Positions 12,201-26,600 of a stretch of DNA of 64,000 nucleotides are shown here, piece after piece. The position numbers and the translations under genes are program-made. The stretch is from Bugula neritina. Taxonomy: Eukaryota > Bryozoa > Gymnolaemata > Cheilostomatida > Bugulidae. The DNA is taken from the NCBI GenBank assembly GCA_964035545.1, contig OZ037768.1:8919241-8983240 (forward strand), written 5' to 3'. The notes under the pieces were generated by a model. It was not told the origin of the DNA. It worked only from the letters and a program-made list of their open reading frames with translations, and searched no databases. Each line of letters opens with the position of its first letter. Position 1 is the stretch's first letter.

Positions 12201-14600
12201 AACCTGCATATGTAAACATAATGGTTTTTCTGGGTAGCTAGTATGCCATATATTTAGCCAATTTTATTTTTCCTAATAGGAAAATAATGATTCTATATTT
12301 AGCTCAGAATATTCTGCAATAGAGAGCATTCTTAAAACTTTCAGTTTTAGTGTAATATTTACATATGAAAGCAGCGTTTTGATGCCATCGCATTCAAATA
12401 TTTTGATCGCTGCAGATATAACAGTATTTGGGATCAATGAAATGAAAGGTTGGGTGCTTGATGGTATTGTCAACTTCGATTTTTGACGAACTGAAAGCTA
12501 TAGTGTTATCCATGAATACTTGTTATTAATTGCTTATGAATAATTAAAAAATTATCCTTTGTGTGATGTGCTATCAAAATTTGTTTGAGTATACTGGCCC
12601 AATAACTCTAAACAATTATTTCTAAGAAAATTGTGATCAACAAAGCAAACCTGAACTTCATTTTTTCACTGGCATCGATTTGATCTTTGAAAACTTAGTT
12701 GCTAAATTGATTATTGTTCAACTCTGCCAACTTTATTGGCTTATTAAAACAAAAGGTTATAAAAAGAAGCTTCATGCTTATTTGAAATTGTTTACCCAAA
12801 ACACCCAGATGCTTGCACAAACTGTTATTTTTTGAGACAATGCTGTGGCATCTTTCTTTTGATTACGATAACCTATTGAAATAGGCAGGGTTGGGCACTT
12901 GATTTTATTCAATAACTCTGCATATTAACAGTGCAGTAGTGGGTTATCACACACATCATTTGTGACAACTAAGCATAAGGTAGTATCAATTTTACATGTT
13001 TGTACTATTTTGTTAATATTTGTTTTGTTGAATTTCAATAAGATTGCTTACATTTAATGTATTGTATATTTTCAAAATGTATTTATTCAGGAAAGCATGG
13101 TAAATAATGAGCATGTAACCAGGATTTATTTTTATGCTCATTATATGTTGGTGTGGTGTAGTCTAAGGTCAATGCTATCGAGAAACAGATAAACTATTGC
13201 CAGGGGATGTTTTTTAGATTCTACAGTTAATGAGAGTTTATAAAATGAAAACTAAAGCGTAACATTAATGTTGGTGACAGTCCTTTGGGGGTGACATCTC
13301 ACATTATTTCATGTCAAAGTTTTAATATAATTTAAATGGTGACTTTCTATTTTTTCAAAGTGTTGTTTGATGTATGTAATGACATTAACTCCACTGAGAA
13401 TACAGCTATATTGGGATGAGATTGTGACTAGCATTCAATATCATAATTTCTCGTTATGCTGTATAATTATTGTCTGTGCCTGGCCTGCCTATCTGGGAAT
13501 AAATTTGGAGCAACAGTTCATTGTATAACCCCATAGGAGGAGGGGCTTTGTTCAATAATCTGCTAGATTCACACTAAATTTCAACATTAGCCAATCACTG
13601 TGAACCAAAAGAAAATTAATGGGATCAAGCCTTCCTGCAAACAAAAAGCATGCTCTACTCATTATAATTAACATTATAAAATCCATCAATATTGGAGTCA
13701 GCATTATGTTAATTGCTCTCTACATTCGACGATGCAGTTATTACTGCATGTGAAATTCACATCATGAATAAATTGAAGAGGTATTGCACCTTAAGGAAAC
13801 TCTGTGCTTGCTACAAGATTTGCATGTGAGTAAGTTAGCTTCCTCTCACACTTGCGTTACATCAGCACCAGATCTGGCAACTTCTGAGTAGTATTTGAAT
13901 GCCACAACTAGACTAGTGTAAGTTAGACTTCAGTGTACTACAAATTCTAATAAATCTCTAATTGTATCTGAGAATTAGTGACCAAGGTGAGGTATGTCAT
14001 TATTTTAGAAATCGTAGTTTTTGCATTCATGGTACATGCTTACTTTGAAAAACAGGTTAAATAAGTTAGTCACATTTAAAGCTAAATTTTTTAGTTTAGC
14101 TACTACAAGAGGTTAGCTGCAAGCTCAGAACAAACTTTAGAGTCGATTTCTTTTTTTCACACAAAACCAAACTATCCTGTCATTCTCTAAGTACAGCATG
14201 AAGATAGCTCTTTTTTTAGTTGACTACAGGCAAAGGTGTCTAATTTTCATAATTCTGTGTAATACTAATTCGATAGGTTATTAGGTGTTGGTGATACTCT
14301 TTGCTAATGTCCGGAATTTGTTCTTTATACGAGTTTATTCATGTAGAAAATACAATGAGCCATTGTAATACCAAATGTTGCATCACGTTGTGGTGGGCTA
14401 TTACCAAGCTCTTAGTCAGTTGTAGGATTATGCTGTATGACATGATCAGTGCACTTCTCACTAACCATAACCAAATCTATATGAAAATCTTTACAAAATC
14501 TTAATAGTTGATACTTTAATGACTTCATGCTTAATGAAATGACATGCTTTAGTGAAATTTGTATGAAATTATTTCTATAGACATTTCCTTCCATTTTTAG
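9268..14600. other. Non-coding region, possibly first intron of the zinc-finger gene
   Basis: No coding exon is seen on either strand. Short open frames (10069-10302, 10482-10676, 10744-11004, 12273-12473) have no protein-like features. The stretch ends in the acceptor at 14600. Confidence 0.4.
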
Positions 14601-14616
14601 CTGAGTTGTTAAAGAG

Positions 14617-17600
14617 ATGTTAGGAGAATTGTGCCAACCCACTGGCCCTGGACCTGAGTTGTTCCATAAGTTTCTTATGAATGTCAATGCTTCGGTGGAA
14701 ATGTCAAAAAGCAATCGCAGAAAGCAATCTAAACCCAACAGGTTATTTGCTGATGCTGAAGGAGCTACAACTCCAAAGCTAAACATTAGCTCGCCACAAG
14801 CACAACTGGAGCCGATAGCATCCCCTACAAAGGTATTTGTGAGTCAAACAATAAGCTAACAGTGGTTAAACGAGAGACATTGAAATTTGTGCACTTGAAT
14901 AAACTAAATAATTTTTGAATACCAGCTTCTCATTTAACTTAGTTATTAAATTGATATTTTGTCTCATATTTAGGACAAGAATTTATGTGAAATTTCACCT
15001 CATTATTTGGTTAACAAGTAAATCTATCAAATTAAGTTCAAGTTTTTATAAGGACTGCAAGAATTGGATGGCACTATATTATTACAAATAATAAGCTTCA
15101 ATAAACATACTGAGAAGTGGAATTGTTTTTCTCAAATGTAATCAAATATCACTGGACGAAGTGGAGTTTTACTTAATTCAAGTGCCTCCCTTCTCAATAA
15201 CATACTCATTTTATTATTTATAGCCAAAACCCCTCAATTGCCTTCACAATGCATACAGCTAAATGTAAATCTCCAAAGATATCCTGTATTTCGCCTAACG
15301 ATGATGTGCTAGCCGTTATTGATTTAATCACTCTGGCCATTTGGAAATGAATTTGTTTCTTAGCTGTCATAATTAAGCTGCTTTTTCAGTTGCTATTTCA
15401 ATTGGATAATGTACACCATGTGTTTGGAAGAGGCTTTTATAAAACTGAACTCAACATCCTAAAAGGCTTCTCTTAAATATTTATACAATGGAGTAGTGGT
15501 TTAGTTATTAGTTTAGTATTATAATTATAGCATGTAGTTGAAGAAATTTTTGTTAACAACTCAGTTGAGATATGCTGCCTATCACATTTACTAATTTGGA
15601 GCCTGTTTGGCAGTTGAAGCAGATTTTAATGAACTGACAGCGGATCAAGATTGCAGAAATCGACCTTCGAATAATTAATTTAAAATCCAGAAGTATTATA
15701 AATACAATAAGCTCATTGCTTCATCTAAAAGTCAGCTACTTAAAAAGGATCTGGACAAAGCATCAGTATACACTTTTCATATGCAGTCAGTAGCTTGTTA
15801 TGTGCATTTTAATCCATTTAACTTGATTTATAATCCATTTAATTTTAAACTAATTCACAATAGTAGAATGTAGTAAACACGACTTTGTCCATTAGATAAT
15901 ATAGTAACCTTATCTCATGTGGTCAAACACGAAATCAAGGAGATGTCACATTTAATAACAATACAAAGACTAGTAAAGTTGCATAAATATTTTTATCAAT
16001 GTTTTGTTTGTTTCAATAACTTATCAGCCACAGTTGGTTAGTCACATGAGTAAACTTTTAAATTTGTTGATGAAATGATAAACTGACTGACTTGCTAATG
16101 CAGGTGGCCTAGACTTTTCCAGTATTCTTCTGTACTACTGCAGCCTTGTATGCTATAAAGTCATAATTATTTTAAACAACAGTATACTAGTTGCAAGTAA
16201 TATAACATTCATCTTTTGATGTTTAGTGTTTTTTGATGGGTGTAAACTATAATATTAGCATTTAATATCTATTATACTAGACAGAGGCTGTAAGCAAATG
16301 CTATCAGCTAACCAGCACTGCACATGAGAGGTGAACTTGTTTGTTATGGTGTTATATTTATTTTAGTTCACTAATTTGTTTACTGCATACATTATTATTA
16401 TATTTCTTAATGGTTGCATCTCGTGTTCTGTGCAGCTATCCGAAGAGGATGTTATCAACGTCAGTGAAGTGGTAGATGCCAAAGACCCTATGGATCTGTC
16501 TACCAAGGGCCTATCTTCAACTGATTCGCAGTCGCCTAAAGCTGTTGGTGGATCAGAGATCCCAAATAGAGAAGCTAGGAGTCCACGGTCAACTCCGATG
16601 GAAATGGTGAACTTCCCTTGTCATACGTGTGGAGATATGTTCCCTTCCCGGGCTCAGCAAGAACAGCACATCTCTGAGCGCCATTCCAGGTACTAAAAGA
16701 TATTCTGCTGAACGCAATAGCAATATTAACATTCATTACGCTGTTTTATATGACAGATGCAATCCTCTCCAAATTGGGGCCTCATCATTAGCACACTGAA
16801 ATAATTTTCATATTATTCTCATGAGTTTCTATAGTCTATAGTCAGCTGTAAAACTTTTTATGGGAAAAAGAGAGTTAATGATGATAGCAAAATCATGCAG
16901 TGACTTGGAATAGATTACATTTTATCACCTTTGCATACAAAACCCTATGCATAGCAAAATAACTCCTTATAATTGTTTAATTATTGGAGTGTGGAACATT
17001 AATGTAAACTCATTGACATTCAATCACGTGCAAAAAAATCCTACAACCTGATATTAAATTCAACAACAAAGCAGTCTAAATAAGTTCTTCTCTGTATCTC
17101 GATTATTCTCCTTCTGAAGAGATGTCTTCATGACTCTCGGCTGGAATAATGGCAGCGATGCCGGCTACCCTATGGCACTTACAACTAATCAACAATCTGC
17201 TAATTCCTCCGTCATGTGCTTTGAACTTTGTGTTACTTTTTGTTAAATTAAGTTAGCCTCTGTTAGGTTCATCTACTTCTCTATTTCATTGATTTTACTA
17301 TCCAAATTTAAACTAGATGTCTGTTTCGGAGTGTATGATCATAATTAACATTACTCTATCACAAACTAAATCCTACTGTAGATGCTGACTGGGCCTCTAA
17401 TCTCTAATTAAAAGATCTAATCTAATTTGGTGAAATCATAAATGCCAAAATTCAATTGATTTTTAGTATGCACACTGCTTGCAGTCAGTAAGAACCAGAC
17501 TGCTGTCTTCAGCACCAGTGACAAGCTTTGATCAATAACAGTTAGCAGAATTGAAGTATTAAAATGGCCTTCTGCATGCAGATGGCTGTTTAACAACTAA

Positions 17601-20600
17601 ATTTGAATCAAAGGTTATTACACATACATGTATTACAGATTATTCAAAATAGAACATGAAACTTGCCTACTTTAAGTATAATTATGTAAATCTTCACCTG
17701 TCAAATTTACAAAAAGTGAGAGTTGCATATCAACCTTAGCCAGTGGTTAAAAACACAAAAATAATTTCAAGCTCATTATACAGAGTCATGCATCTGATAT
17801 CACCTTTCTTCTGTATTTGACGCCACTTAGTCACTGTCTTCACCTACTATGTAAGTTCCTGTTAGACTGGGCTGTATCCATAGAATTGTGTTGGAATAAT
17901 TACTTCTAATGATTTGTTACAAACTGACTCATTGGCTACACCAATTTTCATAATCAAGCTTCCTATCAACAGTAATTTCAATATAATTGCATTTTAAAAC
18001 TAATAAATTTACCAACTCATTAAATTTTTAGGGATTCACCATCAAAAATGAAGTCAAGCCCTGGTGATTCTATGTTCCCTACAGCTTACCACCAGCTAGC
18101 TACAGAGCTTGGTATAAACCCTGGTGTTAACATGCTCTCTACTAAACCCATCCCAGAGTCAATTAAAACGCATAAAATGTCTCCTAGTTCAAGTAGCAGT
18201 AGTAGTGCAGTACCTAGTATGGGAACACCTGGCGTTGGTGGCAAAGGATCAGCTGGCACTGTTTTTCAGAGAGAAGCTTACTGTGAAATTTGTCAAAGAG
18301 AATTTTGCAACAAGTATTTCTTGAAAACCCACAAAGCTAATATCCATGGTATTGTGGACCCGAGTGACCCCAAGGCGGTTGCCGCAATGGTAAAGGCGAA
18401 TCAGTCCCCTAAAGTTAACAATATCTCACCCAAAGTGGAAGCAACGCCAATGATGCCTCAACTTCACCAGTCTCAGCTTCAGCATTTGCAGCCACCACAG
18501 CAACCTATGCTGCCTCAGCAGCACCAGAAGGCGCCATCACAAAACTCCAGTGGACAGAAAACTTCACCAAATGAAACAATGGAAGACTTTTGTGAGATTT
18601 GCCAGAAACACTTTTGTAACAAATATTATTTAAAGAAGCATAAGATGGATGTGCATAACATCAGGCCTGATGGTAGTAAGTCACAGTCAGGCAGTGATAA
18701 TCTAATGGATAGTCGAGCTGGGCTAAGTCAAGGTGCACCACCATCAAGCAATGCTGCTGGCATGCCTCACCTCCCTATGATGATGCCATCAATGAACAAT
18801 CTCAACTATAACTCGATGAATAATATGCTGTTTGTAAACCCTTTTGTACCTAATATGGCAGCCATGTCAATGTTACCTCCAATGATGCAGCCACAGTTTC
18901 TAATGCCTGGCATGAGTAACTTGGCTGCTGCACACACCACATCACCAGCTCTTTCTTCAAACGTCTCTCCTGAGAGTAAAAGTGAGCAAAAGCAGTTGTT
19001 ACCTGTTTCTAATTTAGAAAGAGGAGAGTCCATGTCAGATGGTGACAAGAACGAGGCATTCTGCAACATCTGCAGGTAAGTTGAAATAATGCGGGTTCTT
19101 TTAATGGTAGTTCTATGGTTACTTTAGTATCTAAATTTAGAAAGAAAAATAACATTTTGCTGGCAGTTTCAAAAAGGAAACCATAGACAATCAAAAATTA
19201 AACCCCACATTGTTGTCAAAAATAGAAACTACTTTCAGTTATTTGCTTTTCTAGTTGGTGCAATGAAAATGCGTTTTCATGAAGTTGATAATAAAGTAAG
19301 CAAATAATGTCTGACCATTTCACCACATTAAAACAGAAATTTGTCTGTTTTTATTTAACTTATCCTTTGGTCTTTGACTATGGCGTAAAGCCATAACATT
19401 TTCATTTTGGCAACAGCTCATCCTGTTTGGTTTGCAGGATTACTGCAGTAGGATGTTTTTACTAAAATCTGAATGCCATGATGATTAGTAAATTAAATGG
19501 CTCTGTAATGAAAGCCTTGCAGACAGCTAAATTATGAAATTAGAGATTAAATAGAAACACTGTTTAAAGATGGTAGTTGTTTAATACACCTTAACCTTTG
19601 TAATATAATCAACTGAGGCTTCTAACCTGTGCCATTATCTAGAATAGCTTGATTCTTTATTTCACTGCTCTATTTGTACTGAAATAAAATGCCCAGTTTG
19701 ATTTGTTGTAATTACTGTTTTGAAGTTAGTGCGAAGCTAAGGAGTTAATTAACTTTTTTGTGATGTGTACTCTGCGCTAGTTATGATCCATTGTATGCCA
19801 CACTTAGTAAACCTTTATTAGAAATGCATCCTCACAAATTAGATTTAACTGGGAAGGGTGGTTGCTAATTAGAGGCTTTCGGCTAAAACATTCTCTTACT
19901 GATATATCCAATGTAATATATTTATAATATTACGATAAGAAGCTACTGCCACCATTCAAAGCATTGTTTTTACATAGCATCATCAATAAAGCAGTGATGA
20001 TATTATAAAGAAAAACTTTGCCCATTAACTGCAACTTAACAACGAGAATAAAAAGTTAACAACTAAATGCTAATGGTTTTTTATAGCTGATGATCAGAGT
20101 TGATGCATCATTGATGAGTTAGCCATGTTTTAACGCTGCTATGTCATTATTAATTTTAGGAAAGAGTTCTGCAATTCTTATTTCCTTCAAATTCATAAAG
20201 CAAACAAGCACGGCATCTTTAATGATGTAGCAGCTTCAGCTGCCCTCATGTTATCTATGGCTGGGCAGGCCGGCTCAGTTCTAGATTCAAAGGACTTTCA
20301 GAATGATGGTCAGAGCATGAAAATAGAAAACATGTCGACATCTCCTGCTTCATCTACTGCTTCTAATAGCATCCGACCAGTTGTACTCAAGTCTGATAAG
20401 GAGAGAAATCAGGTATAACTTCGAATTATTAAGTATGAAAAAATTGCTAAAAGCAAGCATTGAAAAGAATTCATCCACAATGAGCAATCGACTACTGATA
20501 GCCAATTTGATTCTCAAACAGCTCTTGCAGCTTCAGACCTTTCATTAAGAATTGAGTTAATTAATTTGGAAGGCTAATTCTAACAATGTTCAAACAAAAC

Positions 20601-23600
20601 AACAAATTTCCCATGTCAGGATAATAAATTAAACAAATAGTAGTGTTTCAACTGCCTAATAAATGCCAGCCCGCCTATGCTAATTTTTCATATTTTAGGC
20701 AGCAATCCTTGTTTTAATTAAACCCATGAAAGGTGAAAAAGTGCACAAAGAAAGGAAAGCAATGTTTATTATCAAAATTTTAATGATCACCTTACATTGC
20801 ACTAAAATACTCAACAACAGGATGATGTGGTCAGTGAAAAAATATTATGTCAAATTAAAGGCAACTGCATATTTTATTTGTGTCTAAACAAGGTCTATTG
20901 TGTTAAAAGTTTGACAATAAAAGTCTTTTATTTCCTAACTGCTGTTGAACAGCTGCTGCTGCATTGTATAACGTGCAGCAGGCCTTTTATTATACGGGCT
21001 GTAGCTGACTCATCAAGCTACAGTTTTGTCTGAAATTGAAGCAAAAATTGGACTGTTGTTTTAGAGCTTGATTTCTCAGGATAATTAGGCAGGAAATAGA
21101 ATAATTGCTGATTTATACATAGATGAGCAACAGCATAAATTATTATCTTACATAAATCTACTAGAAAATTATTATTATTATACAACTTTTATTCAAAGTG
21201 CTAATGACTCAGTAAAGATATGGTCAGCACTAGGTGTGAGATTGAAGCAAGGATGCTTGTCGCCAACATCTCAGACATTAACTACAATTTAGACACGACT
21301 AAATGAGATGCTATCATGTATGAATAGTGAGGCAGCACCAATCTCCTTGCCAAGCAGAGATTTACAAGATGGTTGAATTGCCAACAAATTATTTTAGATG
21401 CTGCCGCAACAATTCAGCAGCACTTCTCTTTATTCTAATGTGTTTATTTTAGACTTCTCCAGCATTTTCAATGCAATCCAGGCTGGAACCCGCCCAGTCA
21501 ATGCTACCAACCTCTCTTTCATTTGATGCAATGCTAGCAGCAAAACAAGCTGATAGAATAATGTGCGACATCTGCAATAAGGAGGTTAGTATACTTATCA
21601 GACAGTCATGTATTAGAACACACAGTCAACTGTAGCACCTAACTATCAACTGTGAAAATATTATGATTGTAATGTTACTAAAAATTATTGTTTGTAGGCA
21701 TTGCATTCTAATTAGCATTAGGCTATCATTAACGCATCCTCTGAATAATGCCTCTTGTGTGCTCATCATAAGTTTATATTTTTCAATTCACAGGTATGTA
21801 ATAAATATTTTCTGAAAGCTCATAAACTCAAGATGCATGGCATAGGGCCCACAGATGATAAGATGACAACTCCAAACAAAGAGAGCAAGGCAGATGGTGA
21901 TAGTCACCTAACTGCTATGCCACCTCTTATACACAAAGCTACCCAACAGTCAGCTAATGGCCAACTTAAATCTCAACCAGCAAAAGCAATACCCAGAAGA
22001 GAACCTGAAAACCTTGCTTTCGAAAGTCAGCCTTCAGAAAAACAGCAGCAGCATTCTGCTCTAAACTCTCAAGCACCTTCACCAACTGCTAGTGAAATTC
22101 AAGGTAAATTTTTAGGTTCACTTAAGTTTTTAGTCTATTGTTTATGCCAGGATGTGACATAATGTTTATCTTTTACATATTCATTTCAAATGAAGGTTAT
22201 CTACATTTTCGTGAATGCATTAATGCGCTGCACAGATGAAAGCTAAACTTCATTATGTTTTGTTAGCCTTTCTTTTGGTTTATGGAAATTATGCAAGTTG
22301 CTAGTATTTGAATATCAAGAAGATCACATTTAAACACCTAGTGTGGTTACTTTCAATTTTTATAGATATTTAGTGCATGCAGCTGGGTGGTAGATGGTTA
22401 TATGGCCAGAAAAGGTGCAGGGTAAAATAAACTAGCAGTCACCAGCAGCTTTTTTATTCACATGCCTCAATTAACCACATCTCTCTACTTGAAAACATTC
22501 ATTGCTTATGTCATTATTTATCTAACAAAATTCTTAGATTATACTAGTTTATCTAATTCATGAGAATCGATTAGAAACAGAAATTTTGGTGCCACAGTGC
22601 TATGCGTACTAGCATGGACACTAAATTTACTGAGAGACCATTTGAAAATTAATGATTTGAGACATGTCATCGGAGATTGGTTATCAGGTGTGACGGACTT
22701 GTGAATGGGAAGCTACAACTCTATTTTACTATATCGTATAATTATTTATTTGTGATAGACGTTCATGTAATTAATGTGTACTTCTTACTAACAGTTAACA
22801 TTTCCTTGCTTCTTTCAGTGTTCACTTATCACGCACCACATTTTACATATGTATAGGAACAGGTGCACGGTGAAGCTCTCAATGATCCATCTCTCTTTTA
22901 CATCTGTACAATAAATTGAAATGGTATGCAGTGGTAACTACCAATAACCACTGATGAGCTCATTTCGCTTTAGTGGTTACTTAGTGATTGCAGTGTCATC
23001 TCTCTCTTCTTGTTGTGATTTTTGTCTGGTCTAACATCATTAGTCTCTCTCTTTCAATAGTAGCAGTGTGAGTTGCAAACAGTTAACATGTATTCACCAT
23101 TGCAGGCAACTTTTAAAATTATTTCATTTTTTTACTTTTTTAGCTCTTATATGTTTTTTTCCTCACAGATTTGGTGAAGTTGGGTGTAGACCCAAGCACT
23201 TATTGCTTTCCTTGCAAGCAAGACTTTGGTGGAAAATACTCTCTCAGGGCCCATAAAATAAATATACACGGTCTGAAGGTAGACGAGTCATTCCAAACCC
23301 AAAGAACAACTTCTGCAACCACCTCGGTGCCTCTGAATAATGTTTCTCCGAAATCTGGAGATGCGTCTGCATACATGGCTGGTGATACATTCCAATGGAA
23401 ATGGAAAAGCGCTACACAAGTAAGCACCCTTGTGAATTTACATAACAACTGCAAAATACATAATTTCAGACTGCATCAAAGGTCAACTGTTAGGATGTAC
23501 TATGTACTTATGAGAAGGTTTAAAAAGAAATTTCAAATCACTTTGTATCCTGTTCATGTAAAGCTCCCTGTATAACGCAGATTTATCCTACATTATTTAT

Positions 23601-26600
23601 CTTAGGCAAAGTCAACTACGTATTAATTTTATTTATTGTTTTGTTACATCAAAGTACTTTCCAAAAACATCCGTAAGTTTATTTACTTTCCAAACAAATT
23701 CTCCTTTTTTCAAATTTTTAGTCAAGCGACATTACTAAAACTCTCAAGAGAATACAAATTTGTTGCCTAGAAACTAAATAACTGAAATGCAAAAAATAGT
23801 TAAGTACAAATTTTAATAATTTAAATTCCATAATGTAGTTTTTTTGCTAAAATGTTAAGCCAAATTATATGGGCGAAGGATATGAAAAAGCGATTATATT
23901 TTTGACATGTTTTCTCAAAACACCACGTTGGCATCCAAACGGCTGATTGCTTCTTTTATAAATATTCAACATTGCATTTTTTTGAAATTTTTGTTTGCAT
24001 TTATTATACAAAACCAATGCTTAAATTTTCAGCTAATATGCAGAGGATGTGGAATTTGTTTGCTACGTGTGTATTCTCAAGTAGGAGTGCTTGCACTGCT
24101 TAGCAATTCTAGTCATCTTTAATGATTTCAAAATGGAGTGAATCTCCAAGTGTTGATCTAGATTCTAGACTAAAGGAGAATTTGCTTGCAGCATGTGTTA
24201 TATTCGTTTCAATACAGCTAGACTCATTTTAAGTAGCCTATAGTAACTTCCAGCTTATCAACTACCTCACGCACTGGTTGTCATTTAAAATTATGAATGT
24301 TGTCTGCAGTTGGACATTAGTCTTAAAAACAGTGATTAATTTTTTATATCATGAATTGTCCTATGTCAAGATTGTGGTTTGTTGGGTCATTTTATCTTCT
24401 ATAATTCCCTACAAGACAAAAATATTATTGTCTGTTAAAATTTAATGTAAAATTTCATTCCATATAAAAATGGCTGAAGGAAAATCAGATATTGACATAC
24501 CAGTAGATCTTTGTAACTGAACCTCTAGTGAGGCCAACACTGTAAGGATGTTTTGATGTTTGTGCATAGAAATGATGCCCTGGTGTAAAGTTATTATAAA
24601 ACATACCCGATTATGTTAAAGATTATTTAACACCTTGTAAAAATGTAGTGTATATTGTTTCCCCCAACTCCATTGCAAATTGCACTCATTTATCACTGAT
24701 GCATGCATGACTTAAGATTGAAAACTTATTAGTGGTAATTAAAATGACATCAAAGTCAAAGATGGTAGATAATGTCATGTTGGTTGTGTAAGACCAGTAT
24801 TGCTAGCAACCATAACCAAGTGGTACCTATATAAATTCGCTCAAGCATTTAGGTGCCAAAACTTACAAAGTTTTTCTTCCTGTGGTTTCCGTATCAAAAA
24901 TTTTCAATGTAATCACAACTTAGGTATGCAAAAGTGACAAATTATAATGGTTGGGAACCTTTTAGAGTGAGCAGACCATGTTACTGTACCAGTTCACTGT
25001 ACCACTTTGCTGTACGTTGTATAATTTAATTTTGTAATTTCATGTTATGTTGTTATTCTTGTACAAAGAAGATCTCCTGGTACCCTGAAAATTTGGAAGT
25101 TAGACGAGTGAAGATAAAATGAACTTGGTCTTTTGATAATATAAATTAACATTAAATGATGATATCGTACTGTAATGTGGTCGATGGAGTAAACTTTGAA
25201 ATTTCTACAGAATTGTGTCACTGAACATAAGACGCTCAGTTTCAGCATAATATATATTAGCATAAATACTGCAGTGGTCTATTAATGGTGGTACCAAAGT
25301 ATCTCGGGAAACTAATAGATGCATTGGCTTCTTTCCACATTTCAGTAACAAGTTGTAAATTTTAAAAAGTTGACAAGCTTATAACAATTTAATTCCTTTT
25401 TGCACCCAGGTGGTATAATAATTATTCATGAAGGGAAAATTGGCACCACTGTCTTGGGTGTTCCAATCATAAAACCTTAACTTAAGCATTGCGATTAAAC
25501 ATTTTAATTTTTAATTTATATTTTATGGCTGGTACTTAGTCACTTGGTTCAGACTTGAAACTTTTTTGTGAAGTATTAGAAAGGATATCTCTTAGCTTAC
25601 AATTTACAGGGAGCAAAGTAATGTTTTCTATAAATAACTTATGCTCAATTAGTTGATCTTTGTTGGTGGCTGTCACAAAACATAAGAAATATCTAAAACA
25701 CGTTACAGTTATGTCTAAAATATTTTCACTAAGAGCCTCAACGAATATATATGCAACAGCAAACAATTGAAACACTGCGGATGGACATCACTTAGAGAGA
25801 ATGATGTCATAAGAAACCTTTATAGTATTTATTCTGGCTGTCTCACCAATGTTGCAACAGCTGATGATGTTGAACAACAATAGTCAGAAAGTAATAGAGA
25901 GAAAATATGGCTAACTTTTTCAATTTTGCTCGTCTTGTATGAAAGTTATCTGCAGTGCATGAAACTAGCTGTCTCTGATTGAAAGATAGTTGATTTACTT
26001 AGTATGTATGTACATTGTAGGGAAAGACACCTCCTATGATGCCTATTTTTGATGGACCTGCTAGCAATGGTTCTGGTGATCATTTTACATGGAGATGGAA
26101 GGAGCCTGCCAATGCCACCCGGGTTTTCTGTGACATCTGCAACAAAGAGCTCTGCAATAAATATTTCCTTCGAACTCACAAGCTGAATAAGCATGGCATT
26201 AGAGACGCAATCGATGTTAGTCCAGGAAAAGTTGCAGAGCCGTAAGTTTTGATTTCTAGTCTTTAGTAGGACTGAACCTAAAACATTATGTGTAAAAATA
26301 ATATGACAAAATCTCGCTGCATTATTTCTAAGCCAAAGAAAATATGTTATGTCTTACTTCAGTTTAATCAGTAAAATTTTGTTGAGTATCTGGGAGAATA
26401 TTGGCTGTGTTACCAGGTTGTGCATTCCCACTGTGCTATGGTAATAGTTTTATTGTTGTTCTCAATGCACTTTGTTCAAAGCACTAATTGATTTATCGGT
26501 TCCTTTTACTAGCCTAAGAAAAATATTTTGATAAAGTTGTAAATTGAAGTGAAATCACCCATCTGTTGGAATACGAAATCATTTAATGTAATATTGACTT

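Noticed and set aside
14412-14786. 124-codon minus-strand open frame
   Set aside because: Overlaps antisense the first coding exon of the zinc-finger gene and shows no protein family features.
22930-22985. CTGATGAG sequence in a small hairpin, resembling a hammerhead ribozyme core
   Set aside because: The required GAAA segment and three-stem layout are missing; only a TAACCACT/AGTGGTTA stem is present.
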